Below are positions 36,025-45,848 of a stretch of DNA of 64,000 bases, piece after piece. How positions within the stretch are numbered: position 1 is the stretch's first letter; each line of letters opens with the position of its first letter. This DNA is from Variovorax sp. JS1663 (GTDB lineage: Bacteria > Pseudomonadota > Gammaproteobacteria > Burkholderiales > Burkholderiaceae_C): the NCBI RefSeq assembly GCF_002157355.1, contig NZ_LYMK01000003.1, forward strand, positions 1 to 64,000. The letters are read 5' to 3'. Under the pieces are notes generated by a model. The model was not told where the DNA came from, did not search any database, and saw only the letters and a program-made list of their open reading frames with translations. The position numbers and the translations under genes are program-made.

Positions 36025-37314
36025 ATGGACATGGCCAGCATCCAAGTCGGCGTCATCAAGCAGCACTTGATCGACCCCGAGATCTGCATCCGCTGCAACA
36101 CCTGCGAGGCGACCTGCCCGGTCAACGCCATCACGCACGACGACCGCAACTACGTGGTGCGGGCCGACGTGTGCAACGGCTGCATGGCCTGCATCTCGCC
36201 CTGCCCGACGGGATCGATCGACAACTGGCGCACCATGCCCGTGGCGCGCGCCTACTCGATCGAGGAGCAGCTCACCTGGGACGAGCTCCCCGCCGAGCTC
36301 ACGCCCGAGCAGCTCGAGGCGGAGGGCGTGGCCTCCGCCGACGAGGTGGTGATCCAGGCGCAGGCCCAGCCCGCGGCCTCGCCCCAGCCGCAGGCCGCCC
36401 CGGGCGAGGTGCCCTTCAACTCCGCGCAGTACGGCGCCACCGTCCCGCCCTGGTCGGCCGCGCATGCCTACACCAACCTGTTCCCGCCGAAGACCCCCAC
36501 CACCGCGACGGTGGTCGGCAACTTCAACTGCACCGAGGCCGGCTACGAGAACCAGACGCACCACATCGTGCTGGACTTCGGCGCCATGCCCTTCCCGGTG
36601 CTGGAGGGGCAGTCCATCGCCATCATCCCGCCGGGCACCGATGCCAACGGCAAGCCTCACTTCGCGCGCCAGTACTCCATCGCCAGCCCGCGCAACGGCG
36701 AGCGGCCCGGCTACAACAACGTCTCGCTCACGGTGAAGCGCGTGCTGCAGGACCACCAGGGCAACCCGGTGCGAGGCGTCGCCAGCAACTACGTGTGCGA
36801 CCTCAAGGTGGGCGACAAGGTCCAGGTCATCGGCCCCTTCGGCACATCGTTCCTGATGCCGAACCATCCGAAGTCGCACATCGTGATGATCTGCACCGGC
36901 ACCGGCAGCGCGCCCATGCGCGCCATGACCGAATGGCGCCGGCGCCTGCGCAAGAGCGGCAAGTTCGAGGGAGGCAAGCTCATGCTCTTCTTCGGCGCGC
37001 GCACGCAGCAGGAGCTGCCGTACTTCGGCCCGCTGCAGAACCTGCCCAAGGACTTCATCGACATCAACTTCGCCTTCTCGCGCACGCCCGGGGCGCCCAA
37101 GCGCTACGTGCAGGACGCGATGCGCGAGCGCGCCGCCGACCTGGCCGCGCTGCTCAAGGACGGGCAGAGCCACTTCTACGTCTGCGGCCTGAAGAGCATG
37201 GAAGAGGGCGTGGTGCTGGCGCTGCGCGACGTGGCGGTGGAAGCCGGGCTCGATTGGGACACCGTCGGCGCCTCGCTGAAGCGCGAAGGCCGCCTGCACC
37301 TCGAGACGTACTAA
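36025..37314 (+). CDS. boxA: Benzoyl-CoA 2,3-epoxidase, reductase subunit BoxA
   Basis: A 429-aa iron-sulfur flavoprotein. The N-terminus has two 4Fe-4S ferredoxin motifs (C21, C24, C27, C31 and C50, C53, C56, C60). A Pro/Ala/Gln-rich linker (about 105-130) follows. The rest is a ferredoxin-NADP reductase module: [11 protein letters not shown] for [17 protein letters not shown] for the nicotinamide nucleotide, and a C-terminal LETY. BoxA passes electrons from NADPH through FAD and the clusters to BoxB. A strong AAGGAG precedes the ATG; an apparent longer upstream frame only shadows boxB. Confidence 0.95.
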   Translation: MDMASIQVGVIKQHLIDPEICIRCNTCEATCPVNAITHDDRNYVVRADVCNGCMACISPCPTGSIDNWRTMPVARAYSIEEQLTWDELPAELTPEQLEAEGVASADEVVIQAQAQPAASPQPQAAPGEVPFNSAQYGATVPPWSAAHAYTNLFPPKTPTTATVVGNFNCTEAGYENQTHHIVLDFGAMPFPVLEGQSIAIIPPGTDANGKPHFARQYSIASPRNGERPGYNNVSLTVKRVLQDHQGNPVRGVASNYVCDLKVGDKVQVIGPFGTSFLMPNHPKSHIVMICTGTGSAPMRAMTEWRRRLRKSGKFEGGKLMLFFGARTQQELPYFGPLQNLPKDFIDINFAFSRTPGAPKRYVQDAMRERAADLAALLKDGQSHFYVCGLKSMEEGVVLALRDVAVEAGLDWDTVGASLKREGRLHLETY

Positions 37315-37324
37315 GCTCGGCGGC

Positions 37325-37765
37325 ATGAAGTTCGCCGAATTCCACGAGGGCCAGGTCATCGAGGCCGGGCCCTATGTCGTCACCGAGGCCGAGGTGCTGC
37401 AGTTCGCCAACGCCTATGACCCGCAGTGGTTCCACACCGATGCGGCTGCTGCATCCGAAGGGCCGTTCGGCGGCTTGATCGCGAGTGGTTGGCACACGGG
37501 AGGCATCGCGATGCGCCTGGTGGCCAAGGCTGCGCTGGAAGGCTCCGAGTCTTTCGCATCGCCGGGGCTGGCTTACGTGAAATGGCCGAACCCGGTACGG
37601 CCCGGGGATTCTTTGCGCCTCGTCGCCGACGTGATCGAGGCGCGGCGATCGGAGAAGCGGCCGACGCTGGGCATCCTGCGGTGGCGCTGGCGGCTGTTCA
37701 ATCAGCGGGAGCAGCTGGCGCTGGATCTGGAGGCGACGAGCCTGTTCAAGCTCGGGGCGGAGTGA
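37325..37765 (+). CDS. MaoC-like hydratase/dehydratase
   Basis: A 146-aa hot-dog-fold protein. The MaoC/(R)-hydratase pattern is visible: an EVLQFANAYDPQWFHTD segment with the catalytic Asp and His, then PFGGLIASGWHTGGIAMRL. It starts 10 nt after boxA and probably ends the box operon. Likely role: hydration of an enoyl-CoA intermediate downstream of the box pathway. That role is inferred; a general acyl dehydratase is the alternative. Confidence 0.88.
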   Translation: MKFAEFHEGQVIEAGPYVVTEAEVLQFANAYDPQWFHTDAAAASEGPFGGLIASGWHTGGIAMRLVAKAALEGSESFASPGLAYVKWPNPVRPGDSLRLVADVIEARRSEKRPTLGILRWRWRLFNQREQLALDLEATSLFKLGAE

Positions 37766-37879
37766 CGCGCTCAAGCCAGGCTTGTGCAACAGCTTTGAAC
37801 TTTCTCCTGCTGTGCGGTTGTGAGCGGCGTGGCTATGATCCGCGCGGCCAACAACCAACAATGAAGTCGGGAGGAATTC

Positions 37880-40800
37880 ATGGCGACAGCAGTGAGATTG
37901 CGCGCTGGCGGGGGTGAGCGCACCTTTCTGGATCGCTTGTGGATCGCTACGGGATCCGCAATCCAAGGCTACCTGGGTCTATGCGTGTTGCTTGCGGGGT
38001 TGCTGTCAATCTGGGCACCCCCTGCGAGCGCACAGCAATGCGTCCCAAGCGCTGGCCCCCAGTCTGGAACATGCTGCGATCCCGCTACCGATCGGTGCGT
38101 GGCGCCTTCCACCGCCCGCTACGGCGTTTCGGCAGGGGAGTTCTGCGCGAGTGCGGTCTATGTGAAATACCCGCCGCCACTGAGCTGCAGTGGCTGGTTC
38201 GTCTGGTATGCCGACTTCACCTCTGAGGACGAAGCAGTCCAATGGCGCACGGGCTATGACCAAGCCTGGAGAGATTCAAACCAGACACCGACCTGCGGCG
38301 TCGAGGCCACGGCAACCAGCGACTGGCCTGCGCCACCGCCCGCGGCGGGCCAGGTGCAATCCCGTAACTATCAGTTGGCGTTCAAGATTGCGGGGGGCAA
38401 CTATCCGTACTCCTGCGCAACACCGACTGCCAATCCCTTGGTTAGCTCATTCGGCGTCGTGCGCTATGTTCCACAGACGCCTTGCCCCCAAGGGTACGTG
38501 TCGGCGAACTCGACAGTCGACAATTCGCCGGTCTGCAAGAAGCAGATTCCGCTCGAGGTGCCGAGATGTGATGCCGCGACGTCGTTTGGCGCACCGATTG
38601 TTCCGGCCACGGGCGAAAAGATTCGTCGCGAAGTGGATTGGATCGATGGTGGGCCTGCACCTCTGAGCTTCGTTCGCAGCTATCGCAGCGTGAGCGGCAG
38701 CTCGCCCGAGGCAGCCGGACCATTGGGCAGAGGCTGGACCCACAACTACAGCACGCGTCTACAGGTGTCAGGCAGTTCGGCCTCTATCACGAACGCAGAA
38801 GGCCAACAGCGTGTGTTCACGCAGGACGCCTCGACTTGGCAGGCTGCCAACAGCGCCGACACCTTGGTCAAGGTCGGCGCAACCTGGCAGTACCACCGCG
38901 CGGAAGACAACGCTGCCCTGACTTTCGATGCGGCGGGCAAGCTGATGTCTGAAGTGGCACGCAACGGCTGGGCAACAACCTTTGCCTATGACGCCGCGGG
39001 CCAACTGATTGCGGTGAGCAATGCGTTCGGCCGCAGTCTGAGCATTGGGTACAACAGCTATGGCCAATTGATCAGCGTTGCCACGCCGGACGGGAGGACG
39101 ATGTGGTACGGCGCTGATATCGGCGCACGCCTTTCGGCGGTCACCTACCCTGACGGAAAGATCCGCAACTTTGTCTACGAGAACGGATCGTTTCCAAGAG
39201 CGCTGACGGGCATCTATGACGAGAGCGGCGTTCGGTGGGGCAACTTCGCCTACGATGCGCAAGGGCGAGCCATCAGCACCGAATTGTCTGGTGGCGTGAA
39301 CCGATATCAGGTGGGCTATCCGGTCGCCGGCGCCGCAACAGTCATCGATCCGCTGAACACCAGCCGCAGCTTCAGCTTTGGCACCGCCAAGGGCAAGCTG
39401 GCCGTCACCGGCGGCTCGTTGCCTTCAGGCGAAGGCGAACCCGACGCCGCCTCCCGCGTCCAGGACGCCAACGGCCTGATCACCAGCGAGACCGACTTCA
39501 AGGGCGTGGTCACCACCACCACCTGGGACGTGGCCCGCCGCCTGCCTCTGTCGGTCACGCGCGCTTCCGGCACCCCGCAGGCCCAGACCGTCACGACCCA
39601 GTGGCACCCCACCTTCTCCCTGCCCGTCCTGGTCACCGAGTCCGGCCGCACCACTGCGTATACCTACGACAGTTCGGGCAACCTCCTCACCCAGGCCATC
39701 ACCGACACGGCGTCTTCCCCCAACACCACCCGCACCTGGAGCTGGACCTGGAACCCCCAGGGCCTGGCCGCCACCTCCACCGACTCCAACGGCGCCCTCA
39801 CCACCTACACCTACGACACCCTGGGCAATCTGACCAAGGCGGTGAACGCCCTGGGCCACGAAACCCTCTACACCTACGACAGCGCCAACCGCGTGCTGAC
39901 CCGCACCGCCCCCAACGGCTTGGTCACCAGCTACACCTACGACCCGCGCGACCGCCTGCTGACCCAGACCGTGGGCGGTGTCGGCACCACCACCTTCACC
40001 TACCAGCCCACCGGCCTGCTCGACACCCTGACCCTTCCCACCGGCCTGGTGCTCAGCTACACCTACGACGCGGCCCACCGCCTCACCGGCTGGAGCAGCA
40101 ACCGGGGCGACTCGGGCACCTTCACCCTCGACGCCATGGGCAACCGCGTGTCCGAGCAGGTCAGGAACAGCGCCGGCGCCGTCGCCTGGAGCACCGCGCG
40201 CGCCATCAACAACCTCAACCGCGTTGCTGCCCGCACCGACGGCCCCAACCAGAGCAGCGCCTTCGGCTACGACGCCAACGGCGAACGCATCAGCGACACC
40301 AACGGCCTGAACCAGAGCTCCCAGTACGGCCTGGACCCGCTGCGCCGGGTGGCCGCCATCACCAACGCGGCCAACGCCACCGCCGCCCTGAGCTACAACG
40401 CCCTGGACGCCCTCACCCAGGCCAGCGACTTCAAGGGCGTGGCCACCAGCTATGCCCGCGACGCCCAGGGCAGCGCCACCGCCGAGACGAGCGCCGACAT
40501 CGGCAACCTCTCCACGGAGTACGACGCCCTGGGCCTGCCCAGCCGCATCACCGATGCCCTGGGCCAGGCCACCCAGATCCAGCGCGATGCCTTGGGCCGC
40601 CCGACCCTCATCACCTTCGCCGACGGCAAGACCACCACCCTGGTGTACGACGGCCCCAACGCCAAGGGCTACCTCACTTCCATCACCGACCGCAGCGGCA
40701 CCACCACCTACACCCGGGACGCCTTCGCCCGCGTGGTGGCCAAGACCCAGGCGCTGGCCAGTGGCCTCGCCCAGCAGGTCGGCTACGGCTACACCGCTGC

Positions 40801-42658
40801 GGGTCAACTGGCCACCGTCAGCTACCCGAGCGGCAACACGCTCACGCACCTGTACGACGCCACCGGGCGCCTGAGCCAGCTGAACTGGAACGGCACCCCG
40901 ATGGTCACGGGCATCGCCTGGAACCCGATGGGCCAGCCCACCGCGTGGAGCTGGGCCTTCGCGAGCAACCTCAACGCCAGCCGCAGCTACGACACGGCCG
41001 GGCGGCTGACGGCCACCGAGTTCGCCAGCTACGTCTACGACGCGGCCGGGCGCATCACCAGCCTGACGCAGAGCCTGCTGCAGCCGGGGGATGCCGATCC
41101 GAACCACAGCAGCATCGCCAGCACGAACACCACCTGGAGCGTGGGCTATGACGCGGTGGGGCGGATCACGGGCTTCGATGCGACGGGCAATGCCACCGGG
41201 TTCAGCTACGACGCCAACGGCAACCGCACGGCCAGCACGAAGACCCAAAACGGGCAGAGCACCAGCCGCAGCTACACGGTCGCGGCGGGCAGCAACCGCA
41301 TCGAGGGTTTCAGCCAGACCACGGGCGGCACGACCACGAACATCGCCTACGGCTACAACGCCAACGGGGATCTGACCAGCGATGGGCTGCGGACCTATAG
41401 CTACGACGCCGAAGGAAGGTTGAGCGCCGTCACGACCGGGGCCACGGACACCAGCCCGACCACCCGGTATGCGCACAACGCGCTGGGGCAGCGGGTGTTC
41501 AAGACAGAGCCCTTGTACCCGCCGGCAGAAGGCGACGAGAGCGATCCAGGGTTCTTCCAGAGCCTGCTGAACTTCTTCACGAAGCTGTGGGGGCCGAACA
41601 CCACGGAAGCGGAGAAGCAGGGCTTTGCGTTCATGTACGACGAGGACGGCAGCCTGCTGGCGGAGACGGGCACGGGTGGGGCGAACAGCACGGGGAGCGT
41701 GCAGCACATCTACCTGCCAACGGCCAGTGGGCCGATGCCGGTTGCCGCGGTGATCAACGGCAACCTGTACGCCGTTCACAGCGATCACCTCAACACACCC
41801 AGGCGACTCACCGACAGCCAAGGTCAGGCGGTCTGGCAATGGAGCTACTCGGCCTTTGGCGACAACGCGCCGACGCTGGCAGCCAATAGGTTTGCGGACC
41901 TGAGCATCACGCCGAATCCCGGGATGACCAACATCTCGCCGGTTGTCTTTAATGTGCGCTACCCAGGCCAGTATGAAGATGCAGAAAGCGGGCTGTCGCA
42001 GAACCGGTACCGGTTCTATGACAAACGCACAGGACGGTACACACAGTACGATCCAATTGGCTTGGCGGGCGGTTCGAATGGATTCAGCTATGTCAGCGGA
42101 AGTCCACTCAACTACTTTGACCCTGACGGACTACAGGCACAGCCTCCGCGAGCGACCTCCCCTCCAGCGTTGAGCTATTCAGGGGGCGTCGCAGGTGCAC
42201 AAGTCAACGGCTTGCTGGCGCAGATTCGTCGTTACGACCCTTCGTTCTCATATCAAACGATCAGGCCTGCCAGAGGTCCAGACAGCGGTTACACCCAAGG
42301 GGATGTCAACATTCTCGGCTTGCTGTTGCGCGGCTACGAGCGTAACCAAGTCTGCCCAAGAGACGGCGTGCAGCCAGGAAGGCTCATTGGCGATCAGCGC
42401 GGGAACGTGATGATCGAACCGGTCGGTGGCCAAACTGTGTCTCGTGGCCCTGGCGGCGTGGATACCCATACCCTCTATCCAAACGGTTCGAACTACATGC
42501 GACTGAATCCGAAAGGGCACGGCCCCAACGGCACTCCACACGGACACGGCCATGCAATGGGCACAGGGCCAGGCATGTCCGGCCAAGGATCATCTCTGGA
42601 CCCGCTTGGCAACACGGTGCCTTGGAACAGTCCAAGTGCTCACTGGCCAATCAACTAA
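37880..42658 (+). CDS. RHS-repeat polymorphic toxin protein
   Basis: A 1592-aa protein; ATG 37880 has a GGGAGG site. A hydrophobic segment ending PPASA (about residues 30-51) indicates export, followed by a Cys-rich N-terminal region (52-230). A DUF6531-like block (PIVPATGEKIRREVDW...LSFVRSYRS) opens the shell, then dozens of YD/RHS repeats (YTYDxxGNL type). The RHS core ends NRYRFYDKRTGRYTQYDPIGLAGG...SPLNYFDPDGL, with L1418 closing the conserved cleavage-type motif. Residues 1419-1592 are the variable tip, ending in a His/Gly/Asn-rich region (HGHGHAMGTGPGM, then NSPSAHWPIN). The tip resembles a polymorphic-toxin nuclease domain (possibly toxin type 24, not confirmed). The repeat core is very GC-rich; the N-terminus and tip are less so, indicating a mosaic. 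No VgrG or PAAR is nearby. Confidence 0.92.
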   Translation: MATAVRLRAGGGERTFLDRLWIATGSAIQGYLGLCVLLAGLLSIWAPPASAQQCVPSAGPQSGTCCDPATDRCVAPSTARYGVSAGEFCASAVYVKYPPPLSCSGWFVWYADFTSEDEAVQWRTGYDQAWRDSNQTPTCGVEATATSDWPAPPPAAGQVQSRNYQLAFKIAGGNYPYSCATPTANPLVSSFGVVRYVPQTPCPQGYVSANSTVDNSPVCKKQIPLEVPRCDAATSFGAPIVPATGEKIRREVDWIDGGPAPLSFVRSYRSVSGSSPEAAGPLGRGWTHNYSTRLQVSGSSASITNAEGQQRVFTQDASTWQAANSADTLVKVGATWQYHRAEDNAALTFDAAGKLMSEVARNGWATTFAYDAAGQLIAVSNAFGRSLSIGYNSYGQLISVATPDGRTMWYGADIGARLSAVTYPDGKIRNFVYENGSFPRALTGIYDESGVRWGNFAYDAQGRAISTELSGGVNRYQVGYPVAGAATVIDPLNTSRSFSFGTAKGKLAVTGGSLPSGEGEPDAASRVQDANGLITSETDFKGVVTTTTWDVARRLPLSVTRASGTPQAQTVTTQWHPTFSLPVLVTESGRTTAYTYDSSGNLLTQAITDTASSPNTTRTWSWTWNPQGLAATSTDSNGALTTYTYDTLGNLTKAVNALGHETLYTYDSANRVLTRTAPNGLVTSYTYDPRDRLLTQTVGGVGTTTFTYQPTGLLDTLTLPTGLVLSYTYDAAHRLTGWSSNRGDSGTFTLDAMGNRVSEQVRNSAGAVAWSTARAINNLNRVAARTDGPNQSSAFGYDANGERISDTNGLNQSSQYGLDPLRRVAAITNAANATAALSYNALDALTQASDFKGVATSYARDAQGSATAETSADIGNLSTEYDALGLPSRITDALGQATQIQRDALGRPTLITFADGKTTTLVYDGPNAKGYLTSITDRSGTTTYTRDAFARVVAKTQALASGLAQQVGYGYTAAGQLATVSYPSGNTLTHLYDATGRLSQLNWNGTPMVTGIAWNPMGQPTAWSWAFASNLNASRSYDTAGRLTATEFASYVYDAAGRITSLTQSLLQPGDADPNHSSIASTNTTWSVGYDAVGRITGFDATGNATGFSYDANGNRTASTKTQNGQSTSRSYTVAAGSNRIEGFSQTTGGTTTNIAYGYNANGDLTSDGLRTYSYDAEGRLSAVTTGATDTSPTTRYAHNALGQRVFKTEPLYPPAEGDESDPGFFQSLLNFFTKLWGPNTTEAEKQGFAFMYDEDGSLLAETGTGGANSTGSVQHIYLPTASGPMPVAAVINGNLYAVHSDHLNTPRRLTDSQGQAVWQWSYSAFGDNAPTLAANRFADLSITPNPGMTNISPVVFNVRYPGQYEDAESGLSQNRYRFYDKRTGRYTQYDPIGLAGGSNGFSYVSGSPLNYFDPDGLQAQPPRATSPPALSYSGGVAGAQVNGLLAQIRRYDPSFSYQTIRPARGPDSGYTQGDVNILGLLLRGYERNQVCPRDGVQPGRLIGDQRGNVMIEPVGGQTVSRGPGGVDTHTLYPNGSNYMRLNPKGHGPNGTPHGHGHAMGTGPGMSGQGSSLDPLGNTVPWNSPSAHWPIN

Positions 42659-42670
42659 CGGAGGCTGCAA

Positions 42671-43066
42671 ATGAAGCCAGAAGAATTCCTGCGCACGATC
42701 TATCTGGGCGACCGCGCATGCAAGGCGATCGTCATGAATGGCTGGAAACGCGAATTGAGAATCCAGATCGACTGCATCTCACGTATTCGCTCGGCGCAAT
42801 GGGACTACTACACGGCCGAAGACTTGCCAGATGGATGCCTAGTGTTTGAAGGAGTCGAGAGTGTGGTGTTCGAACCAAGTGGCAAAATGCCGAATGACTG
42901 GATCACACTTGTCTCCGTTGAATCTGTGGACGAGGGGCCACTTCATAGATTTGTCTTCAGTGCCGGAGCCATAGACAAGCACGGTAAGGCGGTGGACGTG
43001 TCGATTGTCATCATTGCGGCAGCCGTCGCATTGGACGACAACAACGATGTGCGAATACGAGTTTGA
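42671..43066 (+). CDS. Candidate immunity protein for the RHS toxin tip
   Basis: A 131-aa soluble protein starting MKPEEFLRTIYLGDRACKAIVMNGWK, 12 nt after the RHS stop, with a GGAGG site. The sequence alternates strands and charged loops with no signal peptide or membrane segment. It resembles a small DUF family (DUF6258-like, recalled and not verified). Position directly after a toxin tip, small size and moderate GC matching the tip rather than the core are the usual marks of an immunity gene. Binding to the tip is inferred. Confidence 0.65.
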   Translation: MKPEEFLRTIYLGDRACKAIVMNGWKRELRIQIDCISRIRSAQWDYYTAEDLPDGCLVFEGVESVVFEPSGKMPNDWITLVSVESVDEGPLHRFVFSAGAIDKHGKAVDVSIVIIAAAVALDDNNDVRIRV

Positions 43067-43406
43067 ACGCGGTGCAAATGCAATCCGCACCGAAGCTCTT
43101 TTGCCGCATCGCATAGGCTTGCAGACCGTATTTAAGTGAGTCCAATTACAGCAGAATCGGCAGACCGTTCGTACTTTTGCGCCACTCAAAGAGCGCATGC
43201 CACAGTAGCCACGAGTTGTTTTATCTTTACTTCAAGCGAACTGCACGGCCATGTGCACTACCGATGCTCTTGTTTTCTTGTCGCGCAGGTATTTGAGCTG
43301 CCAGTGGCAAGTCGACGGCCAACTCCACATTCACTTTGTAATCGGATTTCTGATGGGGCAATAGTTTTCGGATTGCGTGCTCGGGTTTGTCGCGTCGCAT
43401 TCTTGG
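43067..43406. other. Intergenic, no gene seen (340 nt)
   Basis: Moderate-GC DNA between the immunity candidate and the converging EamA gene. Frames crossing it look random, and no orphan toxin-tip or immunity fragment was recognised. No T-tailed hairpin was found, although both flanking transcripts must end here. Confidence 0.45.
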
Positions 43407-44291
43407 CTACGACCCGCGAGCTCGCACCGTTCTGGCCTTGCCTAACAGCACCAGCCCGATGCCGCCAAGGATCGCGATCGACGCCATCGCCAGCCGCGGC
43501 GTGACCGCCTCCGCCAGGAACAGCACCCCACCGAAAGCCGCGATCGGCGGCACTGACAACTGCACCGTCGCCGCGCGCAGCGCGCTGAGCCGAGGCAGCG
43601 CCGCATACCAGATCACGTAGCCCAGCCCCGAGGTGATCGCCCCCGATGCGATCGCCAGCGCGATGCCCGCAGGGTCCGCATGGGCCTGCGAGACCAGCAC
43701 CCCGCTCAGCACCAGCGCCATCGGCGCTGCCCGCACGAAGTTGCGGGCCGTCGCAGCCAACGGATCGCCCACACCACGCCCGCGCAGCGAATACACGCCC
43801 CAAGCCACGCCCGCGACCGCCATCAGCGTCGCCCCCAGCGGCGGCGGCGCGGCGAGGCCTGGCGACACCAGGTACACCAGCCCGCCCACCGCCAGCACGA
43901 AGCCCGACCACGCGAGTGGCCCGAACATCTCGCCCGCGCGCAGGCCCGCGCCGAACATGGTCAGCTGCACCGCGCCGAACAGGATCAGCGCACCGGTGCC
44001 CGCCGTCAGGCTGAGGTAGGCGAAGGAAAAGAAGGCGACATACGCGAACAGCATCGCCGCCGCCAGCCAGTCGGCCCGCACGGCCGGCGCCGGCTTCGCG
44101 CGCAGCCGCACGATCAACGCCAGCGTGAGCGCCCCCGACACCAGCCGGATGCTGCCGAAGCTGGCCGGGTCGATGCCGCGCTGCTGCAGCGCCAGCCGGC
44201 ACAGCAGCGAGTTGGCGGCAAAGGCCAGCATGGCGACCACGGTGAGCGCGACGGTGGACAGGCCCGCCCGGCCTTCGCGCGCTTCAGGCAT
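43407..44291 (-). CDS. EamA/DMT-family transporter
   Basis: A 294-aa inner-membrane protein with about ten hydrophobic segments arranged as two five-helix EamA repeats (first repeat ends near residue 145, AVGGLVYLVSPG; second ends ILGGIGLVLLGKA). The family exports or exchanges metabolites such as amino acids or nucleotide-related compounds; the substrate cannot be read. Its start lies inside the 3' end of the DUF2182 gene (8-nt overlap), so the two are coupled. Confidence 0.88.
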   Translation of the reverse strand: MPEAREGRAGLSTVALTVVAMLAFAANSLLCRLALQQRGIDPASFGSIRLVSGALTLALIVRLRAKPAPAVRADWLAAAMLFAYVAFFSFAYLSLTAGTGALILFGAVQLTMFGAGLRAGEMFGPLAWSGFVLAVGGLVYLVSPGLAAPPPLGATLMAVAGVAWGVYSLRGRGVGDPLAATARNFVRAAPMALVLSGVLVSQAHADPAGIALAIASGAITSGLGYVIWYAALPRLSALRAATVQLSVPPIAAFGGVLFLAEAVTPRLAMASIAILGGIGLVLLGKARTVRARGS

Positions 44292-45084
44292 GGGTCAGCA
44301 CCACCACCAGCGCCCAGCCCAGCAGCACGACGCCCAGCGGCGCGCTCAGCCGGCGGCCCCAGGGCATGTTCTTCTCGATCGCCATCACGGCGGCCAGCAG
44401 CAGCATCCAGCCCAGGCTGCCGGTGCCGAAGGCGAACATCAGCAGCATCAGCGCCCAGCAGCAGCCGACGCAGTAGAGGCCGTGGTGCGCGCCCAGCCAA
44501 AAGGCCTGTCGCGCAGGCGCCGGCCCGTGCCAGTGCTCGATCACGAAGCCCAGCGGCGTGCGGCACTTGTCCAGGCACTGGTGCTTGAGCCGGCTGAACT
44601 GGAACGCGCCAGCGAGCCCGAGGGTGGCCGCACCGATCAGCCAGCCGTGCCAGGCCAGCGTCGGCGATTTCGAGAGCAGCGTGAGCAGGCCGCCATGCAG
44701 GCCGTGCGCGATCAGGCCGAAGGCGCCCCACGCCACCATGTAGCCCAGGCCGAGCAGCAGCATCAGGCGCCCATGGTCCGCGCGGCGCGCGGTCATCCGG
44801 TCGAACACGTTGAACAGGGGCAGGGTGGTGGGCAGCATCATGGCCGCCGTCATCAGCACCCAGGCCAGCGCGTAGAGCAGGCCCGGCAGCCACCATTCGC
44901 CGCCGGGCAAAGTGCGGCACAGGAAGGCAGCCGGGCCCGAGGCCGTCCAGTCCTCGTGCTCGAGGTAGCGCCCCCAGGGGCTGCGCGCCCAGGCCCACAG
45001 CGCCGCCCAGGCCAGCACGACCAGCGCGGCCAGCAGCGGCAGGAACACGCGGCGATGGTGCGCCGCGCCCGCGATCGCGCCCAT
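44284..45084 (-). CDS. DUF2182 family membrane protein
   Basis: A 266-aa protein with about seven hydrophobic segments. Family landmarks are WVLMTAAMMLPTTLPL, then SRLKHQCLDKCRTPLGF, then GLYCVGCCWALML. The conserved Met-rich helix and paired cysteines look suited to metal binding, but no function is established for DUF2182. The gene follows a DUF1326 gene by 12 nt; the two families are commonly adjacent in proteobacteria. Confidence 0.85.
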   Translation of the reverse strand: MGAIAGAAHHRRVFLPLLAALVVLAWAALWAWARSPWGRYLEHEDWTASGPAAFLCRTLPGGEWWLPGLLYALAWVLMTAAMMLPTTLPLFNVFDRMTARRADHGRLMLLLGLGYMVAWGAFGLIAHGLHGGLLTLLSKSPTLAWHGWLIGAATLGLAGAFQFSRLKHQCLDKCRTPLGFVIEHWHGPAPARQAFWLGAHHGLYCVGCCWALMLLMFAFGTGSLGWMLLLAAVMAIEKNMPWGRRLSAPLGVVLLGWALVVVLTHA

Positions 45085-45096
45085 GGTGGCCGGCGC

Positions 45097-45699
45097 TCAG
45101 GCGTCGAACACGAAGGTGCTTTGAAGCGCGTTGTGGTTCTTGATGTCGACGTCGATGCCCAGCTTGGCATTCTTCGAGCGGTAGGTCGGTGCCTTGCCGA
45201 CGAAGACCGGCGCGCCCGGCACGGTGGAGAACACGGTGTCCGACAGCACGGTCTGCCCGCCGGTGGCGCCGCGATAGGGCTCCAGCTCGGCGTAATAATC
45301 GTCGCCGATCGAGAGCTTGCCGCTGCCTTCGTTCACGTGGAAGCCGATCTTCGCGCGCTCCACCGACACCACGGTGCCGATCAGCTTGGCCAGGTCCGCG
45401 ATCGGCCCACCGGCCTGGCCGGTGTAGACCTTGAGCAGCGCTTCTTCCTGTTCCTTGGAGGCGTTGTCGTCCACGTAGATCGCGGCAGTCCAGTTGCCCT
45501 GCAGGATGTTGCCCGGCACATGGGCCACGGCGGCGATGGTGTTGCCGCCGACGTCCAGGCCGTCGACGGTGCCCTTGTCGATGCGCCACGCGACGATGGT
45601 GTCGCAGGTGCCGTTGTCCGGGTCCTCGCCGATCCAGCAGGGACACAGGACGTTGCAGTTGCAGACCTCCAGCAGGCGACCTTCCAGGTGATAGCTCAT
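45097..45699 (-). CDS. DUF1326 family protein
   Basis: A 200-aa protein starting MSYHLEGRLLEVCNCNVLCPCWIGED, with a GGAGG site. The N-terminal CNCNVLCPCW cluster is the hallmark of DUF1326. No signal peptide is evident. With DUF2182 and EamA it forms a three-gene unit. A metal-handling role for the DUF1326/DUF2182 pair fits the cysteines but is unproven. Confidence 0.88.
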   Translation of the reverse strand: MSYHLEGRLLEVCNCNVLCPCWIGEDPDNGTCDTIVAWRIDKGTVDGLDVGGNTIAAVAHVPGNILQGNWTAAIYVDDNASKEQEEALLKVYTGQAGGPIADLAKLIGTVVSVERAKIGFHVNEGSGKLSIGDDYYAELEPYRGATGGQTVLSDTVFSTVPGAPVFVGKAPTYRSKNAKLGIDVDIKNHNALQSTFVFDA

Positions 45700-45848
45700 T
45701 CCGACCTCCGTTGAAGCGTTGAATGTCGAAGCCTCACTGACGCGGACTTGTCGCCGCGACCCGGGCGGCAAGGGAAAACGATGCTACGCCGCCGGACAGG
45801 CTGCGTCCATGTGCCGAACGGCCGAAGAGAGTGACGCGGGGCGCCGGC

